A stretch of DNA of 49,255 nt from Lingula anatina (Eukaryota > Brachiopoda > Lingulata > Lingulida > Lingulidae): positions 16,974-66,228 of the forward strand of contig NW_019773529.1 of the NCBI RefSeq assembly GCF_001039355.2, read 5' to 3'. Below are positions 23,191 to 34,665 of this stretch, piece by piece; position 1 is the first letter of the stretch, and each line of letters begins with the position of its first letter. The position numbers were made by a program, and so were the translations under genes. The notes under the pieces are model-generated. The model ran no database searches. It saw only the letters and a list, made by a program, of their open reading frames with translations, and was not told the origin of the DNA.

Positions 23191-24360
23191 AACTAACAAA
23201 TTACATTGTCAAGTAGTATCGGTGCAGGGAGTATTGGTGTGGGGACGTATCGGTGGGGGGGGGGGGGGGGAGTGCCGACATGACCTTGATATTTTATGTA
23301 AGTCTCATTGACGCAGTGGTAACGTGATTCTGTTAGTTCGAATTGGAAAGTGGCTCCCTGCAGCGAGATTTAAATAAATCCCACTTGCTGCTTTGAGAAC
23401 ATCTCAAAATTAAATAATCTAGCACGGAGAAAATAATAGAAAAATTATAAATTATGTTTATTTGGAAAATAAACCCCATTTCTAATGGAGCACCAGTAAT
23501 GGAACAAGTGCATACATTCCCGCAAGATATCTACGTAGACACTATCTATTGAATTATACTTTGAGAAGCACACACTTACTGGTACATACTAAGACGTTAT
23601 ATTCAAAATAGCTGCAACTGTCAAACAGTATCATTTATAAATAGGAGTTCAGCGGTGCGCTCACACTTCTTGTATTTAATATGAAAGGGGCATGATCTGG
23701 AGAAGAAGAACCTACCTTGCGTTTTTTTTTCAATAAACACTGCATGAGCCTGTACACCTCCCAAATCAGAAGGCACTGCTTACATGGTAAATAAATTTAT
23801 ATATTGTAAACTATATGTCCTATAATAACCATGAAAACATGTTCCAAAAAATTCACTTTTTAAATACGTGTAGAATACAGGCGATGTTGTAGTGCATTAT
23901 TTATTAGTCCCGGATTCTTGCTGAACAGTATAACAGGGAACAACTAAATATAAATAAAAACACTGCATGGATGCAAACACCGAAACACAACGGTGCAAAA
24001 TTTATTACCAAAGGCAACATACTTTCTTTATAATGCTTGTACTTAATCCATGCCCTATGTGCACATATACACATATTTGTATACATTTGTTCCAATCATT
24101 TAGCAGTTCAAGTGCACGGGACATGCCTCGCCGTTATAGTAAACATATTTTGACAATCATCTTTATAATGACGAGATAGACATATACCCTGTAGATCATT
24201 TCTTTTACCAATAGCAGAGAGTAAAAAAAGTACATTGAAAAAATTTAATACGCCATCAACTTAGCAAAACAAAACTTATAATGTCTTCCATGTTAGTGTT
24301 TTTAATATGCCGACTCAAGATGGAAATAAACAGCAGTAATATAACATTAAAAAATAAATT

Positions 24361-24410
24361 GTATATCTAGTAAACAATTTATTAAAAAATAAATTGTTTA
24401 CTAGATATAC
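24361..24410. repeat. Perfect 23-bp hairpin in the 3' flank of gene B
   Basis: The arms 24361-24383 and 24388-24410 are exact reverse complements around a 4-base AAAA loop. Each arm contains AATAAA on one strand. Read on the minus strand, the left arm puts an AATAAA at 24383-24378, about 241 nt past the gene B stop, so it could sit at that gene's 3' end. Confidence 0.9.
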
Positions 24411-24623
24411 TTCTTGGCACACATCGCGCGTGGGCTTGCTCAAAAAATATTATAGCTAAAATCTAATGCTGAGTACTCCTTATACATTCACATTGTCATG
24501 GGACATAAACACAAAATATTCCGCTACTAAAATTCACTACAGATTTGATGACGTTTCATCGTCTTCATATAATCTGCCTTCCAAATGACTTGCCATCCTT
24601 TACCTGGCCACATGGAAAGTACT

Positions 24624-27550
24624 TCACATGCCAAATTTCCTTTTCAAAATGGCCACCAACATCTCCTCTGAAATTAAAAATATAAAGCAAACTATTGTAG
24701 ATTAGATGATGATTTATTTTATATTTGCACTCTAGCATTTCTTCTACAATCAGACAATAGTTGGTTACTTCTCATCATTGAGGTACACGCATTGGGGTTT
24801 CATAAAAAAATGTACAGCATTAGGCCTACAAAGAAAAGTGAAAGAAGAAAAATGTTTTGGCAATAATTCAAGGAGAGCGCTGTGAACTCATCAAATGGCA
24901 TTGCCATTTCTTTGCAAAAAATATCAGAAAAAAAGTATTTGCTTGCTTGAAAGCATTCTAATCTTAAGTTGAAAATTATCGGAATATGACTTAGACAAAT
25001 AAATTCGCATTTCCAAATTTACAGTTCTTACATAATTCAATCAAAATGTAATCTGACAATTCAATAGCATACATGTTCTCGTTATTTTTCACTTACTTAC
25101 CCTATTAAACAGTAAGGTGCGAAAGTTAGAAATAACGACAAATTTCAATAAATGTGATTAGAAATGACAAAAATAGCAACACCCCCACTGACGAGACATA
25201 AAAAAATTAAACAGAAAATGTGAAATGTTTATTATACCTATTTATATTATCCAAATCGAGAAAGTTAAAGGATATTTAATGGTCACATTTTTTTAAAAAC
25301 ATGTAACTGACATACGATGTAGAGTATAAACACATACAAGTATACCACAGTTCAACAAAACCAGTCATGTTCTCGTTATCTTATACTTAAACACCCACAT
25401 ATCCTATTATCAGTTAGGTGTGAAAGTTAGAAATAACGTCAAATTTCAATAAATATGATTAGAAATGACAAAAACAGCAATGCCCCCACTGACGAGACAT
25501 ACAAAAATTGAACAGAAAATGTGAAATTTTTATTATATTTATCTATATTGTCCAAATCGAGAAAGCTAAAGGATATTTAATGGTCACATTTTTTTAAAAC
25601 ATGTAACTGACATACGATGTAGAGTATAAACACATACAAGTATACCACAGTTCAACAAAACCAGAGCAGTAGCCAGGAGAGGTGGTCGAACGAAGCCGGA
25701 AGAACCGCCCTTTCGGTTGGAAAGCCCACCCTGAATGATATTTTGGTCATATGTGTATATCACTTCTGAATATGGGTCGATTGAAGGGGTTTAACTTTTC
25801 AATTTTTTAGAAAAAAAGACCCCAACTGCATGGCTATGGGCCTAAACACAGCACCTTTATCCCCCCACTCCACCCCTCAATTACCTGATTTGGCGACCAG
25901 CTTGACGAGTTTTTTGTTGAAGATCCACACATGTCTTGCCACCTCCACACGGACCCTGTCCCCTTTCAGAACAGCCTTCACTATCCCTGTGTGTCCTAGA
26001 GACTGGAAATACAACAGTATCAGGTTAATGCCTCCCTGTATGGACAGCCTTCACTATCCCTGTGTGTCCTAAAGACTGGAAATACAACAGGTATGTGTTA
26101 ATAGTGTATAAACAGCCTTCACTATCCCTGTGTGTCCTAGAGACTGGAAATACAACAGGTATGTGTTAATAGTGTATAAACAGCCTTCACTATGACTGTG
26201 TGTCCTAGAGACTGGAAATACAACATGTATGTGTTAATAGTGTATAAACAGCCTTCACTATCCCTGTGTGTCCTAGAGACTGGAAATACAACAGGTATGT
26301 GTTAATAGTGTATAAACAGCCTTCACTATCCCTGTGTGTCCTAGAGACTGGAAATAAAACAGTATCAGGTTAATAGCTCCCTGCATGAACGGTCTTCACT
26401 ATGCCCAGCCATGATATGCAAACAGGAAATTCACGCTCAGACTCGGCTGAAGGGGATCGATGGAATGATATCAGTCCACTGAAATGAAGTTATTCTTCAA
26501 CTTCAAGGACGATTCCTTGTTTGTGAATAATAGAGAAATAATTAACCAGTTGGGCGTTCAACAGCAGGTTTATTATGAAATATTAAAGATTGGCTCTTTT
26601 CATGCAAAAACCACAAAAAGGTCGCTGTGCCATATACATGTATATGTTACAAAAAGTCGAGCAGGAGATAGGCACGATTATGATGACGGTGATGATGAAA
26701 GGTTTTGCAAATTATGTTAGTCGGTGGCAATATATGAATTGATATGGGTTTGTGAATAATAGAAGGGAACAGAGTGATAAGAGCATAAGGCTGAGACATA
26801 AAAACACTATTTTAAGTTATAGTTGCACTGATAATGCGCTGCACTAACCATTATACATGTAGCTATAGAGCTCTGTTAACATTTATATTATGATCCCAAG
26901 GTGGAGGCAGAATCAATTAATGCCAAAAAAGATAATTGCTGCACGCCATTCGCCATTTTCTCTGATACATGTAATAACTTTGTATTGAACATGCACGGTG
27001 GCGTGTTAGAAAACTCGGTCCGCTAATATTTACAAAATAAGACATACTGCTATAATTGCTTATAACGTGGCGTTGTTTTAGTATCACATTATTACACGGA
27101 GAAAAAAACAACACAAATGCCATATTATAACGATAGTATTCCGTGCAAAATCGACTTGCTACATGTATTCAAAAGTACATAATTGCTTATTTGTAAATTA
27201 TTTGCTAAATTTATTAGCTGGTTTATAGAGTCAGTTAAACGTTATGTTCACGGGAAGCTATAAACTGGCAGATTCTGAAAGTTCACGAAATAATCAAACA
27301 GATGGTGGCAAGGCAACCACATTTTATCAAGCGGAGCAAGATGACATCAACACACTTTTCTGGAACCACACCAATGATCTCGATAAGGATGAGCACCACA
27401 TGCTGTGAAACACACACGGCATGGTTCTATAACTCACATCGGCCTCCGCAAAACAACAAACCATAAACCTTGTGGCACGCAGCGACACACGCAATAATGC
27501 GATTTTGATTCGTGGTTTGAAGAAAATTATAACGAATAATCTGACAATAA

Positions 27551-27581
<31 letters not shown>

Positions 27582-28738
27582 GTATATTAATTTTTTCTAA
27601 CACGAAGTCGTTTACCCGTTCCATTCCATTAGCCCATTCTCCGTGATTTCTCTGGAGTTCCTGAGCCTCGCTCTTAGTGACATTTTTTATCAAGACGAAA
27701 TCACCAGCCTCGATTTCGGCATTGGGGTCATCTTCTACCTTGATTAGAATTTCAGGGTTGAAGGTCCAACTGGAAGATGGAACAGACAGCTTATTTTAAA
27801 AAACGTACTGAATGTATTTTTTCTGGAAAGTATTGTAGATTATTGTAGAAAATCCCCACTATGACAGACAGAAGTTTCTTTACAACACTGCCAAAAACTA
27901 AATATCCTGACAGCAAATTAGCAAACAACATACAGGTACCTGTAAACGCCACAAATATAAAGAAATCTTGATATAGACTGTCATAAAACTTAGCCATCAA
28001 TCACTTTGCTCCACAGATGTTTGGGAAATAGAACTATCTAGAGCGTTCATCGTTGGCTATCACGTTGCTTAACTTTATACCGACAATTAAGTTACAACCT
28101 CTTTCACGCAAACAAAAAACACAAAACTTACTCGTCCCCGTTGATGCACTCCACAAAAACGTCTCCGTCTTTGTCCACTCTGTTGATGAGTCCCTTGATA
28201 CCAAGACACTAAAAGAGAAGACAACGGAGGAAAAGGTGTTACAATACTCGTATATATACATGTGTCTGTAAAATATGGGCAACTGCTTTGGTACAAACAC
28301 ACCGTTAAACTTGCTACCACAACTGTACATCAGCTTAAAATTGCATATCCACATAAGCAAGAAAATTTACCTTAAAAGCGCATTGCATGGTACTACTGTA
28401 CACCTGTAAGAAGCAAAACTCATCACTCGAAACAAGTCAAAAAAACTCACCAATGTCATCTTTTCATTCCAACCCCCATGCCCTTTTTGCAGAAGTTTCA
28501 CTACTTCGGCTTCTTCGGCTATTTGTACCACATCAAACCGTTTGAACAAGCCGCGGACTATCTCATCGTGGGATGTGTTTTTGTCTCGCTTGGTTTCTTT
28601 TGCAGCTTCGCTTGGAGAGGTTCCACCGACCGCAGAGCCATCTTCAGTCAGTTTCGTCAACAGTTCAGGATTAAAAGACCATCTGCAAAAGTTGAAGATC
28701 GGAAAAAAAAGATAATAAGTAGATTACCCACAGAAACT

Positions 28739-28794
<56 letters not shown>

Positions 28795-31700
28795 TTAAAT
28801 TTCATCGGATTAAGCGAATAATATCCATATCTGTTACAGTTGATGAAAGGTCTTCACAGATTTATTAAGTTTTCGGGGTTAGAAGTCATGAGAGACACCT
28901 AGTGGGAGATGTTTAAACTGCAAATTGTTTGCTGAAATGCTAATGTAATTTTAATATATACATAATGTTCTAACGAAGAACGATACACAAACAACACTGA
29001 TACCAAGTTATCTAGCAGAAAGGTGATATGCACTTTGTTCTGCAAATCCAACTTTTAATAAAATACCAACGTGACAAATTTAGAACAATTAACCTACACT
29101 GCTACAAATAGAAATCCATGCCACCATTTAAGATTAAATCTTTAAACTATTAAACCCTTACATTTGTCCGTCTGGAAATCCAACTTTGACGACGTGTAGT
29201 ATTTTTCGCTCCACTTTCCCCTCTTTGCCAAGATACTAAAACAAACAAAAAACGTTTGATAGAATATATACTTCTGATATATTGGTACGTACCTGCTCTA
29301 GTGCAATGCCAGTGTGTAAGATGGCTTAGGTACCATTCCCACTGATATTTGGATCGATCTATCTCCCTGGGGAGTCTCACTAAACTGCTATCAACGTAAC
29401 CTGCTTAAATGTCTGTCACGCCTAGTAAAGCTGTTAGGGACAGTTATCTTTACCCCCCCCCCCCCCAGCTGATTCAGTAGGCGTGACAGACATTTAAGCA
29501 TCTTGACCTGATAGCAATTTAGCGTGAACCCCCAGGAGGTTAAGTCGATCCAGATGGGTCGATCTATGTATGGGAACCCAGTCTTAGTTAACCATTCTGT
29601 TAGTACATTTCCACAGTGTTTAAGAGGAGAAACAGGAGTTTGTTTATGCGTCAGTAAAAGACAGCAACTTACCACCAACAGAAAAATCTTAAGTCATATG
29701 TATTAGAATGTAGCGCTGGTTTACTACAAATAGGGCACATCCAGTGGTAATTAATGTTCATGATGAGACGTAGAATGTTGACCTTGTACCTATATTGTTA
29801 AGAATGACATTGATATTGACATTGAATTACTGATATAAAAAACGAGACTTACCGACCGCATGAATTCATTCCAGCCTCCGTAGTTTTCTTGCAGTTCCTT
29901 GGCCTTCGCATAATCAGTGGTTACGCGGACACGGTCGCCATTTTTAAACTTTGTCTAAACGAAAAAATATTTTCTCAACGACAAAATATATGGATTGTTG
30001 CAACTGTATTTATTAAAATTTATGCGAAAGGGCCTACTCAAAAATACGTTGACATAAATACTGGTATACTTTATATCATCATCATTGAATAATCGATTTT
30101 TTACAGAAATTCACGTTTTACGTCAATCAACCTCAAACTCTCTCTAATGGACTAGGTTTTTCAAGCTAAGTCCCTCACCTCTCCTTCTTTTTCCTCTGAG
30201 CTCTCATCTAAACCTTGCCGCATCAACAATTCAAGAAGGGGCGCGCCACGGCGAATCTGCTTCAGGAGGTCTTCGCTTTCCTTCTCCTTCTCCTTCCGCT
30301 CTTCAAGCTTTTCTTCCATCATCTGTTGAACGGCCTGTTGTAAAAGCTGATATCCTAAATCTTCCCCAGATTCTTCGCTCGTAGTGGTGTTGGTGCTGTC
30401 ACTGCTAGAGCTACTGGTGGCACCACCTGGAGTCGTTTTTACATCAGTGGTATCGCCGCCATGTGGAGTTGTGGGAGTGGAGGCATCGGCTGAAAAACCT
30501 TATGCATGGAAATATAGTGTTTGCATTTAATCACGTTCAGACAAATGCACAAAAATATATATATTTGTTTAAGGTGCAACTGAAATCTATAACTGGTTAG
30601 ACGCATGCGTGCTTCATATTTAAAAGGTCGTTTATATATCTACAAGTAGGCCTACTCTTGAAGTCGTGCTGGACCATAAAGATTCAAATTTGCCAGGTAT
30701 TGGGTGAAAAATGGCCATCATTTATCTTCGTATAATTTATACAAACGGATGCAAGGGTATCAACTTAAGATATGGACAAAATTGAATATTCCTACGCGAG
30801 AGTAAGTATTCCCACTCACCGCACATCGTCCTCAACTTCTCGTGCACTAACGCGGACTTGGGCCTGTCTTTCGCCCGTACCTTGATCATCTGACCAATCA
30901 GCTCCTTCAATTGCGTCATCACAGAGTCGTCTGCCGTCTTGTGCTGTACCAGATCGGGAGCGAGCATTCCTGATTTAAGTGACTGGAGCATTATCATGCC
31001 AGGGGGAAGTAACATTCCACTGGAGTAGGTCTCTGAAACAAACACCATTGGTGTATAATATAATATAATATAATATAATATAATATAATATATCATTTAC
31101 AAAGGTATAAATAATTCGAGCAAATACATGTAGGCCTACGTTCATTGATTTGGTATTTGAATATAAATCATAATCATTTGACTGAGGTTGGAAGTTTTTC
31201 CTCACCACTTTTTAGATTGTGGTCAACTTAGTCGGAGACCCTCATCAGACTTTTGTGACTAGATATGTCGTTACTCACTGACTGCCACTAGATCAGTCTA
31301 ATGGGCCTTCAGATTGTGCCAAATAAAAATAATTTAAAAGCTGAGCCGTTTGTCTATTTTTTCGCTGCTACACTTGTATCTTACATAAATACCGTATGGA
31401 TCATATTAATCAATTAGGAAATATCATTTTAGACATAAATCAGTATCACCCTAAAAATATTTTTAAAAACACGTTTACCAAGATTGTAGCATATTTCACA
31501 TTATACCCATGTATTACATTTCATCCATTAAAAAAGCACCGGACGCAGCTTTCCACTCACCTTTTGTAAAAGGCAAAATGTCGCCTATTTCTTCATAATA
31601 TATCATCCCCAAGTATATCAACCCCAGCGCAAATACGTCCACAGCGGCGGTGTACGGTTCTTTAGCAAACTGCTCTGGAGCCATGAAACACGGGGTCCCC

Positions 31701-33665
31701 GCCACAGTGGTCATTAGAAACGTCTTGGACAAGTCCACATCGGCCACCTTGGACAGCCCGAAGTCCGTAACCTTTATAACAGGTTTGGGGTCGGCAGAGG
31801 TCTGCTTTAACATTCTGTAAAGAAAGAGAGTTGAGTGATGTGTTTTAGTTATACCGGTATGTTATATGTAATCATGACGAGCAAAATATTAATCTGAGAT
31901 ATTCTAAAAAAAATTTTGATTTGATGTCGTGTCGCTTTTTATACCTTTGAGGGAAGGAGGGGGGCACCTACAAGACTGATCGAGTGGGTGCCCCCTCCCC
32001 TCTCGTTCCTCCACAATATTACCAACAATATTTATAGTCTAAAATTAAATGAAATAAAACTTGAAAAAACGTGGTTAAGTGGTGGCGTATGAAGGCCTAA
32101 AAGTTTTGGCGGGCCTTGTGTTCTAAAATAGTTAAAGAAATACTCCGTAACCCCTTAGCTTGCTCTATTTTTGAAACACTCATTGTGAAGTGAAGGTTGT
32201 GACAGAAGGATTGCGATAGTTGAGCTCCACAGAGAACAAAACTACAGTAAAAACATTCCTTCAACACAGAATTACAACTGTAAATTATGGAATGCCAGCG
32301 ATATTTTATTTCTGAAATACAGTGCCAGGTATTATATATACAAAGATACCGGTACGTGAGAAGCCAAGCTAAAGCTCCAGATCAATACAGGTTTATTGAC
32401 GTACTACTACATGTAGTAGGGCCTAGTAGAACCTAGCATGCACATGTCACTAAAGGGCACTTGCCGGGTTCAACCCGATTTCTAAACGCACTGTCTTATT
32501 ATAGACTATTTTAACTAAAAATACACTGCCCACGCTAAATACTAGACATTTTCATTTTCTCGAGCTTTGCACTGTGCTAGTAATTCATAATTGTTGCTCT
32601 TGTGCAAACAAGGCAGTACAGAGAACCTATAGATCAAAGAATCAGACGTATGGTAACAAAAATCATCACAACTAGCTGTCACTGTTAATTTTTATCTGTA
32701 GTATTAAATTCGACCTCTTACTCACATGTTCCCTGGTTTTAAATCTCGGTGTATAACGGGTTCTGCTAGAGAGTGCATGAAATCCACGGCGGCGGCCGTC
32801 TGCCTCATAAAGTCCATCATGGTGGCCTGGTCCACCGGCTTGTGGTCATCAAAATACTTCTTCAGCTCCCCGCAGTTGCAGAACTCCATGACGACCCAGA
32901 ACGAACTTCTGAAGAAGTGGAAATCGTACAGCGCCACCAGGTTGGCATGGCAGGGGAGTTTTTGGAGTGTCTTGATTTCTGACATAGCGTCAGCGCCACC
33001 TTTGTCGTCTTTGATCTCGAGCTGCTTTGCCGCCACCTGCGAGAAAAAATGGTGGATCATCGCTTTTCTTTAATATTCTTATTGTGTTTGAAATATAATA
33101 ACGACTACAAAAATAACAAAAAAAAAAGACAACAATGAAAACATCATGAAGACAACCATGAAAACTATTTGGTTCAATTTTGTCTTTCACTTTCAAAAAG
33201 ACCTTATACAGTATATCTCAAAAGCAAATGAAAAAATTAAATGAATAACATCTACTAAAAAATAAATACGCAAATTATGTCTTAATGAAAAAGCTAGAGG
33301 TCACTGTTCTTCCACTACTACTGATACTCAATGAGATAATTCAATTATAGATAAATCTGGTGTCATTTGAGCCGAATCAATATTTCTATTTCTATTCAAT
33401 TTTTGTATTCAATTTCTTTTAATTTTAAGTATACATGATAATAATGATTTAAGATGGGCCTAAATGGCAAACGACACGGGAAATGGTCAACAAATGCTCA
33501 AATTGACTCATCAAATCTCTATATAATACTTACATCAATATTTCTCTTGGTATCCATACCCCTGTAGACCACACCAAATGCCCCCTGGCCCAGCTTGGTA
33601 AACATATTGATATAGACATACTTCCCTAGCTGTACAGAGCACTCAGGGTCGCTTGCTGCAGCCAT
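24624..33665 (-). CDS. Gene B: Ser/Thr kinase fused to three MIB repeats, 673 aa
   Basis: Twelve coding exons, read downward: 33665-33534, 33036-32726, 31814-31561, 31032-30820, 30489-30179, 29954-29853, 29235-29162, 28682-28451, 28208-28132, 27769-27616, 26002-25885, 24667-24624. All introns are GT-AG and 2022 coding bases stay in frame. Kinase: GQGAFG 26-31, VAAK Lys48, HRDLKPGN 140-147, DFG 165-167, APE 193-195, so it should be catalytically competent. Exon 5 encodes a Ser/Thr-rich then charged coiled-coil-like linker (~305-407). Three mind bomb-type SH3-like repeats follow; their GGW motifs are YGGWNEFM, HGGWNEKM and HGEWANGM, and each is followed by a LG..G strand. There is no RING, ankyrin or signal peptide. 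A splice acceptor 23 nt upstream of the ATG implies a 5' non-coding exon. It is the paralogue of gene C, divergently oriented. In mind bomb these repeats bind Notch-ligand tails; the target here is unknown. Confidence 0.9.
25072..25664. repeat. Tandem duplication of about 294 bp within gene B's last intron
   Basis: Units 25072-25365 and 25366-25664 are near identical, both from catgttctcgttat to cagttcaacaaaaccag. A recent local duplication without coding content. Confidence 0.9.
25971..26420 (-). repeat. 68-bp tandem repeat made from a splice acceptor plus exon start of gene B
   Basis: Units begin at about 25971, 26044, 26112, 26180, 26248 and 26316, with a decayed seventh at 26388. The first unit contains the real 3' splice site and first 11 codons of exon 11 (SLGHTGIVKAV on the minus strand). 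The others repeat the acceptor tttccag and the same codons upstream in the intron, joined by a 20-bp spacer. Confidence 0.9.
27549..27582. repeat. (CA)n(CG)n microsatellite in a gene B intron
   Basis: A run of ca followed by alternating cg: a potential Z-DNA former, just downstream of exon 10's donor in transcript sense. Confidence 0.9.
28741..28790. repeat. (TA)n microsatellite in a gene B intron
   Basis: A pure at dinucleotide run close to the acceptor of exon 8. Confidence 0.9.
29331..29583 (-). mobile_element. Short MITE (GGGTTCCCA / AGATCGATC family), copy B
   Basis: Reverse-oriented relative to copy A at 7117-7340. It ends with gggaacccag and starts with ccattccca. A poly-C tract (about 29452-29466) lies inside. 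It sits in the intron between exons 6 and 7 of gene B. Confidence 0.75.
31047..31091. repeat. (TATAA)n microsatellite in a gene B intron
   Basis: Pentanucleotide taata repeated about nine times just upstream (transcript sense) of exon 4's acceptor. Confidence 0.85.
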
Positions 33666-33851
33666 GGTTCTCAACCCTTTCTTTACCTGGAAAAGAAATT
33701 TAGTGTTAATCAATCATTTGGTGGAGCGTGGATATCAGAAAGGGGAGTGACGGACGCTAATGGAGCACTCGACCCCCTCTACTCCCTCGCCTGGACCGAA
33801 CGGCATTAATACCGAGTACATCTCCATCCCTCTCTCTCTTGCTCACTCACT

Positions 33852-33856
<5 letters not shown>

Positions 33857-33932
<76 letters not shown>
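33857..33932. repeat. (GA)n microsatellite
   Basis: About 38 ga dinucleotides, 190 bp upstream of gene B's first coding exon. GA tracts can act as GAGA-type elements, but nothing here shows that they do. Confidence 0.9.
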
Positions 33933-33933
<1 letters not shown>

Positions 33934-34166
33934 ACTGCGCTATGGATTACTACATACAGCACAAACATATACGCTGAATATCCATTAAAAAACTTAATGC
34001 ATTCAGTGGCTTAATTATTTAGGGTAAGAACCGAGTAGTGTCGGGGTAGCAGCAATAGAAGTTCGCTAGGAACCGTGGTCCGCTTCCCATTACTATGTAC
34101 AGGTGACATTCGTCCCAAATACTAACTCTAATACTCCGACTAACCCTAACCTGTACTAATCATATG

Positions 34167-34406
34167 CAGGAGCGGATCCAGAGGGGGTCCTCGGATGCAA
34201 AGCCGACCCTAACCACCCCAACCCCCTTTCCTTGTCGTGGAGTTCGGGACCTGCTGAGGGCGAACAATGCCATCTGGTACGGTTTAAGACTATGATTCAG
34301 CTAGTCAAAATTCTAATTTCAAAAGGGGACCATTGGTGTGATTATTTTCAGAAACTGAAGGAGGGGGTCACCCCCCCCCCCCGACACCCCCCCTTATCCG
34401 TCTCTG
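34167..34406. mobile_element. hAT-like MITE, copy 2
   Basis: Runs from CAGGAGCGGATCCAGAGG to ATCCGTCTCTG, with palindromic 6-bp flanks catatg (34161-34166 and 34407-34412). It shares the core of copy 1 (9663-9914). A similar terminal fragment (cccctcctctaaacccgccgctg) occurs near 37747-37769 in gene C's first coding intron. Confidence 0.75.
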
Positions 34407-34626
34407 CATATGGGGCCCGTACTTCCATTCCTAGTGCTAACATTCCTGTCACACCGACATTCCCTATAAGACAGTGTTATAAACCATACTGTGGATATAT
34501 TAAGATGGTTGATAAAAAAGCTTTATGTCACTTTGCCCAGCAAGTGTAAAACAATGGACTTCTATATATTGTATACTTTTTATGGGGGGGGGGGGCTTCT
34601 AGTAAATGTGACAAGTGCCCCCCCCT

Positions 34627-34665
<39 letters not shown>

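Larger units (their letters stand above)
20042..24360. other. Gene-poor interval
   Basis: No supported exon. It holds poly-C tracts (about 20666-20681 and 22411-22430) and a G-run (23251-23270). A diverged direct duplication (22019-22141 and 22538-22637) is marked by taaggatttaccc(g)cggccaattgta. The CCAAT/TATA-rich stretch near 23030-23190 is listed separately. Confidence 0.5.

Noticed and set aside
23305-23350. tRNA-like box A (gacgcagtggtaacg) and box B (gttcgaatt)
   Set aside because: The boxes are too close together and no cloverleaf forms; at best a SINE scrap, not a tRNA gene.
26484-26720. 78-codon frame in a gene B intron
   Set aside because: No motif, no splice partners and no counterpart in gene C's intron.
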